NCBI RefSeq assembly: GCF_025698545.1
Contig: NC_068569.1
Coordinates: 2,046,001 to 2,110,000, forward strand
Length of the DNA stretch: 64,000 bases
Direction: 5' to 3'
Source: Gossypium raimondii
Lineage: Eukaryota; Streptophyta; Magnoliopsida; Malvales; Malvaceae
Position numbers and translations under genes: made by a program. The first letter of the stretch is position 1. Each line of letters opens with the position of its first letter. Positions 61,233-64,000 of the stretch are shown in pieces. The notes under the pieces were generated by a model that did not search any database, was not told the origin of the DNA, and saw nothing but the letters and a program-made list of their open reading frames with translations.

Positions 61233-62015
61233 ATCCGCTGAGTTTCAAGGGAATCTCCTGTAAAATTTCTGGCTGAAAACGTGTTTTCCAAGAGAGTTTG
61301 GCCCTGCTTGCGCTTTCGATCGGTGCTGAATAAAATGGTAAACAATCTTTAAAAGCCAATTTATTTGGCAATCAGACCTGATAGGGCAGATCTTGTGAAA
61401 GTGACCCCATTTTTGTGGGTGATTCACATGCTAACCGATGGCTTGATTAACAAAACTAGTGAAAGCTGCCACACTTTGTATCCCATAGTTAAGAACAGGG
61501 GCTCGTACCATTAGTTTAATAGCTTGTACTTGTTTAAATTGTAATTTGCTTAAACAATACATTGAGGCAACATGGCTCATAACTTCGTTTTAATTACAAT
61601 CCTATCACCACATTTTCTGCTTTGTCACCTCACTTGAGCCAGTGGATTCAGATTCATATACAGCATTGTTATTCGATTTGAAGTGGTATTTCATAACTTA
61701 TGTTGCTTAAATTCTTTCATTTTTCATTCATTTGCAAGTTTTTATACTAATTATATTCTCAAGCAATAATGTTTGATATCAAATAGACTCAAAATCATAA
61801 GAACATAATCAATGGAATTTTATTGCTAAATCTAAAAAATTGGTTAAATTATAAATATACATGGAATTTTAAAAATACAAATTAAAACTAAACAACAGTG
61901 TAAAATTCAGTTTTCACTTGAGATTTTCTCTCCTGAACGCTACATTTCAATAATAATTCCGCCCGTCAGCACCATTTCACTGTTAAAACATGTAAAGAGA
62001 GGTGACTAAAATAAT
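61233..62015. other. Convergent 3' region, CDC27b / RIT1
   Basis: Holds the probable 3' UTRs of two genes that read towards each other. No gene. Short frames at 61019-61427 are antisense shadows. Confidence 0.5.
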
Positions 62016-64000
62016 TTAAACTTCGGCAACTTCACTATTAAGAAAACTGAAAACTTGCTTGAGATTTCCTCTGGATGGTCGGGCCTTTATTGCAAATTTA
62101 CAAACATATACAAGTCGTCGCCGCATCTCACATTTTGTGATACCAGTCTCACTGAAGAATTTGCCATCATCAAAAGACCCTAACAGAGGGGTGCAAGAAA
62201 CTTGAGAAACTATCCAAGGAGTCAGCAAAGGAATGATGCTAAAAACAAGCCTTGTTGCACGGAAAGTAATTAGTTTTGGTTTCAGGGAGAAGAGATTTCA
62301 TCAATTAATTTTATCTATTTTCTTAGGCATCAAGCATAAGCAAGCAAAAAGATTGACTGAATCTAATTCGATAAACATATGGTCATGTGGAAGCTAGTTA
62401 TAAGATTGCATACCTTCATCGTTAAATAATGATATCAAGATAGCCAGACAAACGCATACACTAATATCTTCCCCTGATAACAAATGCAGATTCAATGCTA
62501 TTAAAAACCCGAAGATGGTTTAGAAGAAAAACAGTAGTTATATTAGGAAAATGGCATGTGACATTTACCGTCGTGACAACATATAAGAAGTGTTCTCCCT
62601 TTTGTAAGATTTGATTTTGCAAAGTTAACTGCAGAAGAAAGGTTATTAAACAAAGAAAACCGGTCCATCTTCGAGCTCTGGTCAGTAAAAAAAGGAGGGA
62701 AAAATTAAGCAGGAAATGTTCAAAAAATGATAATTAACAAGCTAATTTTTTGGCATACACACCACAATAGGAAGATGCAAATACGCTTCGGCCTCTTGAT
62801 GATGGACAGAGATTGGCCATTGATCACAATTCAATACACAGTCAACGTTAGATGAACATTCAGCCGCTGTACCACATGAGCAAAACAAAGTATAAGGCAC
62901 ATGAAATTATCACACAAAGGGCTTACTGCTGTATTGTCACTGAAATATCTACTAATACATTCTAACTTGTGTCACAATCGATTTAATCCTACAGATTCGA
63001 TTGTGTGGGATTTTATAGCAGATAACATCCATCAGACATACTCCGAACCTCCAAGGAAAATTAGCAAAAAATTTATAACTAAATTAAATTAGCAATCATG
63101 AGCGTAATTTGCTAATACATCATACCGATTTGAGATGAGCCAAGAGCAAGATTAGTAGATCCTAGCCAAAATATTCCACGTTCTTCATCAGAAGAGCTAA
63201 TCGTAATGTTCGAAAGATCTGAACACAATAGAGGGTCCAAACAAGGTGAGCTCTCAGAGATTGAGGGTTTGACAGTGATCTGAGGGGCATCTTGCCCTCT
63301 TCGAGCACGATATACTCTGTCCTTCTCAACTATATCAGCAACCTTCTGGTTACATACATCAGGTCCAGTGCTAATAAGATCATAGGCATGATTCCAAAAG
63401 AGATTAGGAGACAAGCCCCTAGCCCAACTTTCTTCATCATCCCCAGCTCCAGGTATATAATTCCAACTAAACTCTGAGGTAGTCCTATGTTGAGTTACTC
63501 CGCTCGTGGAAGACGCAGAAACAAGAATTATAGGTGTGAAATCCCAAGAATCATAATCCGGTACTTCATTTATCCAGATAACAGTTTTCTGAGAAATCCA
63601 TAGAGGACGCAAAGGCTTCTTTAAGCACGATGCAAGGATCGCAATATCAGCTCCACTTGTTTCCAGGTCTTTGGTCCATCCTTCTAATCGGTCCTCAATT
63701 GCTGCCTTCTCAGTTTCGGAAACCCAAAGGGGAAGATGCAATGAACAATCCCAATCATGAGAGTTACACCCTATATTTGAATCCTGCAGAGAATAAAGCA
63801 AGTTAGAAGACAAGAACAAGAAATTTCTTCCACCAGAAAACTACCAATCATGAAAATTGGGCAAAATTAAGAAACAATGAACAAAGAACATCAGCATTTC
63901 TCACCTGCTTCACCAATGAAGCATCAGCATTAGAAAACGTGTTTAAATAATTAAAAATGGAGCGATTCAAAACACAAGTCCAAATAGGTATAGTTTTCGA
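62016..64000 (-). CDS. RIT1-like: RIT1-like initiator-tRNA A64 ribosyl-phosphate transferase, 3' part
   Basis: Partial gene whose 5' part lies beyond the window. RIT1 adds 2'-O-ribosyl phosphate to A64 of initiator tRNA-Met, which keeps it out of elongation. Visible exons: 64000(cut)-63905, 63783-63126, 62866-62759, 62628-62569, 62473-62414 and 62179-62016. They close in phase to give 381 C-terminal residues. Landmarks: SKTIPIWTCVLNRSIFNY at the left of the visible protein; LPLWVSETEKAAIEDRLEGW; SWARGLSPNLFWNHAYDLI; and the final domain with LLICCHDGEDISVCVCLAIL. That last part resembles the phosphatase-like loop of the RIT1 C-terminal domain. The tail has EMRRRLVYVCKFA and ARPSRGNLKQVFSFLN. 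The donor of exon 62866-62759 was chosen by phase (GTATGCC); a nearby GTGTAT would break the frame. It ends 0.78 kb from the CDC27b stop, tail to tail. Confidence 0.9.

Noticed and set aside
1-64000. CRISPR arrays, bacterial operons or integrated bacterial/viral cargo
   Set aside because: No regularly spaced repeats were seen. All supported genes are plant families with plant introns.

Overview
The window is nuclear DNA of a flowering plant. It has AT-rich spacers, multi-exon genes with GT-AG introns and plant-specific protein families. Protein wording and repeat types suggest a rosid eudicot, perhaps Malvaceae such as a cotton relative. The genus is inference only; no database search was possible.

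Layout. 0.48-2.6 kb (-): bHLH68-like transcription factor. 2.6-22.7 kb: a 20 kb gene-poor stretch with a foldback element, a retroelement-type RNase H fragment, a U-box/ARM gene fragment, a promoter-like island without a gene, a long hairpin and an internally deleted Ty1/copia element. 22.7-24.5 kb (+): IAA27-type Aux/IAA. 24.5-31.4 kb: repeats. 31.4-32.8 kb (+): SPEAR/TIE-type EAR repressor. 34.8-38.0 kb (-): two-domain plastid-type glyoxalase I. 39.9-41.8 kb (-): NINJA. 44.0-46.2 kb (+): GT47 exostosin-like glycosyltransferase. 48.3-52.4 kb (+): DUF810/MUN-like protein. 55.5-61.2 kb (+): CDC27b/HOBBIT (APC3). 62.0 kb to the window end (-): 3' part of a RIT1-like initiator-tRNA modifying enzyme.

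Gene models were assembled by hand from splice sites and reading phase. All nine close in frame; RIT1 is cut by the window edge. The most coherent biological theme is that three consecutive regulatory genes (Aux/IAA, SPEAR/TIE, NINJA) each carry an EAR motif, the short LxLxL peptide that recruits TOPLESS co-repressors. They belong to auxin, TCP/sporocyteless and jasmonate signalling. From memory, the gene content resembles Arabidopsis chromosome 4 (At4g288xx-291xx) and chromosome 2 (At2g200xx), which points to ancient conserved synteny.

I found no CRISPR array, rRNA, confident tRNA gene or clearly novel biological system. The items most worth checking are the promoter-like island at 11.4-11.7 kb, the 240-bp hairpin at 12.95-13.19 kb, a non-autonomous repeat family with three copies, a GC-AG intron in the DUF810 gene, and loss of a usually conserved C-terminal module in the bHLH gene.
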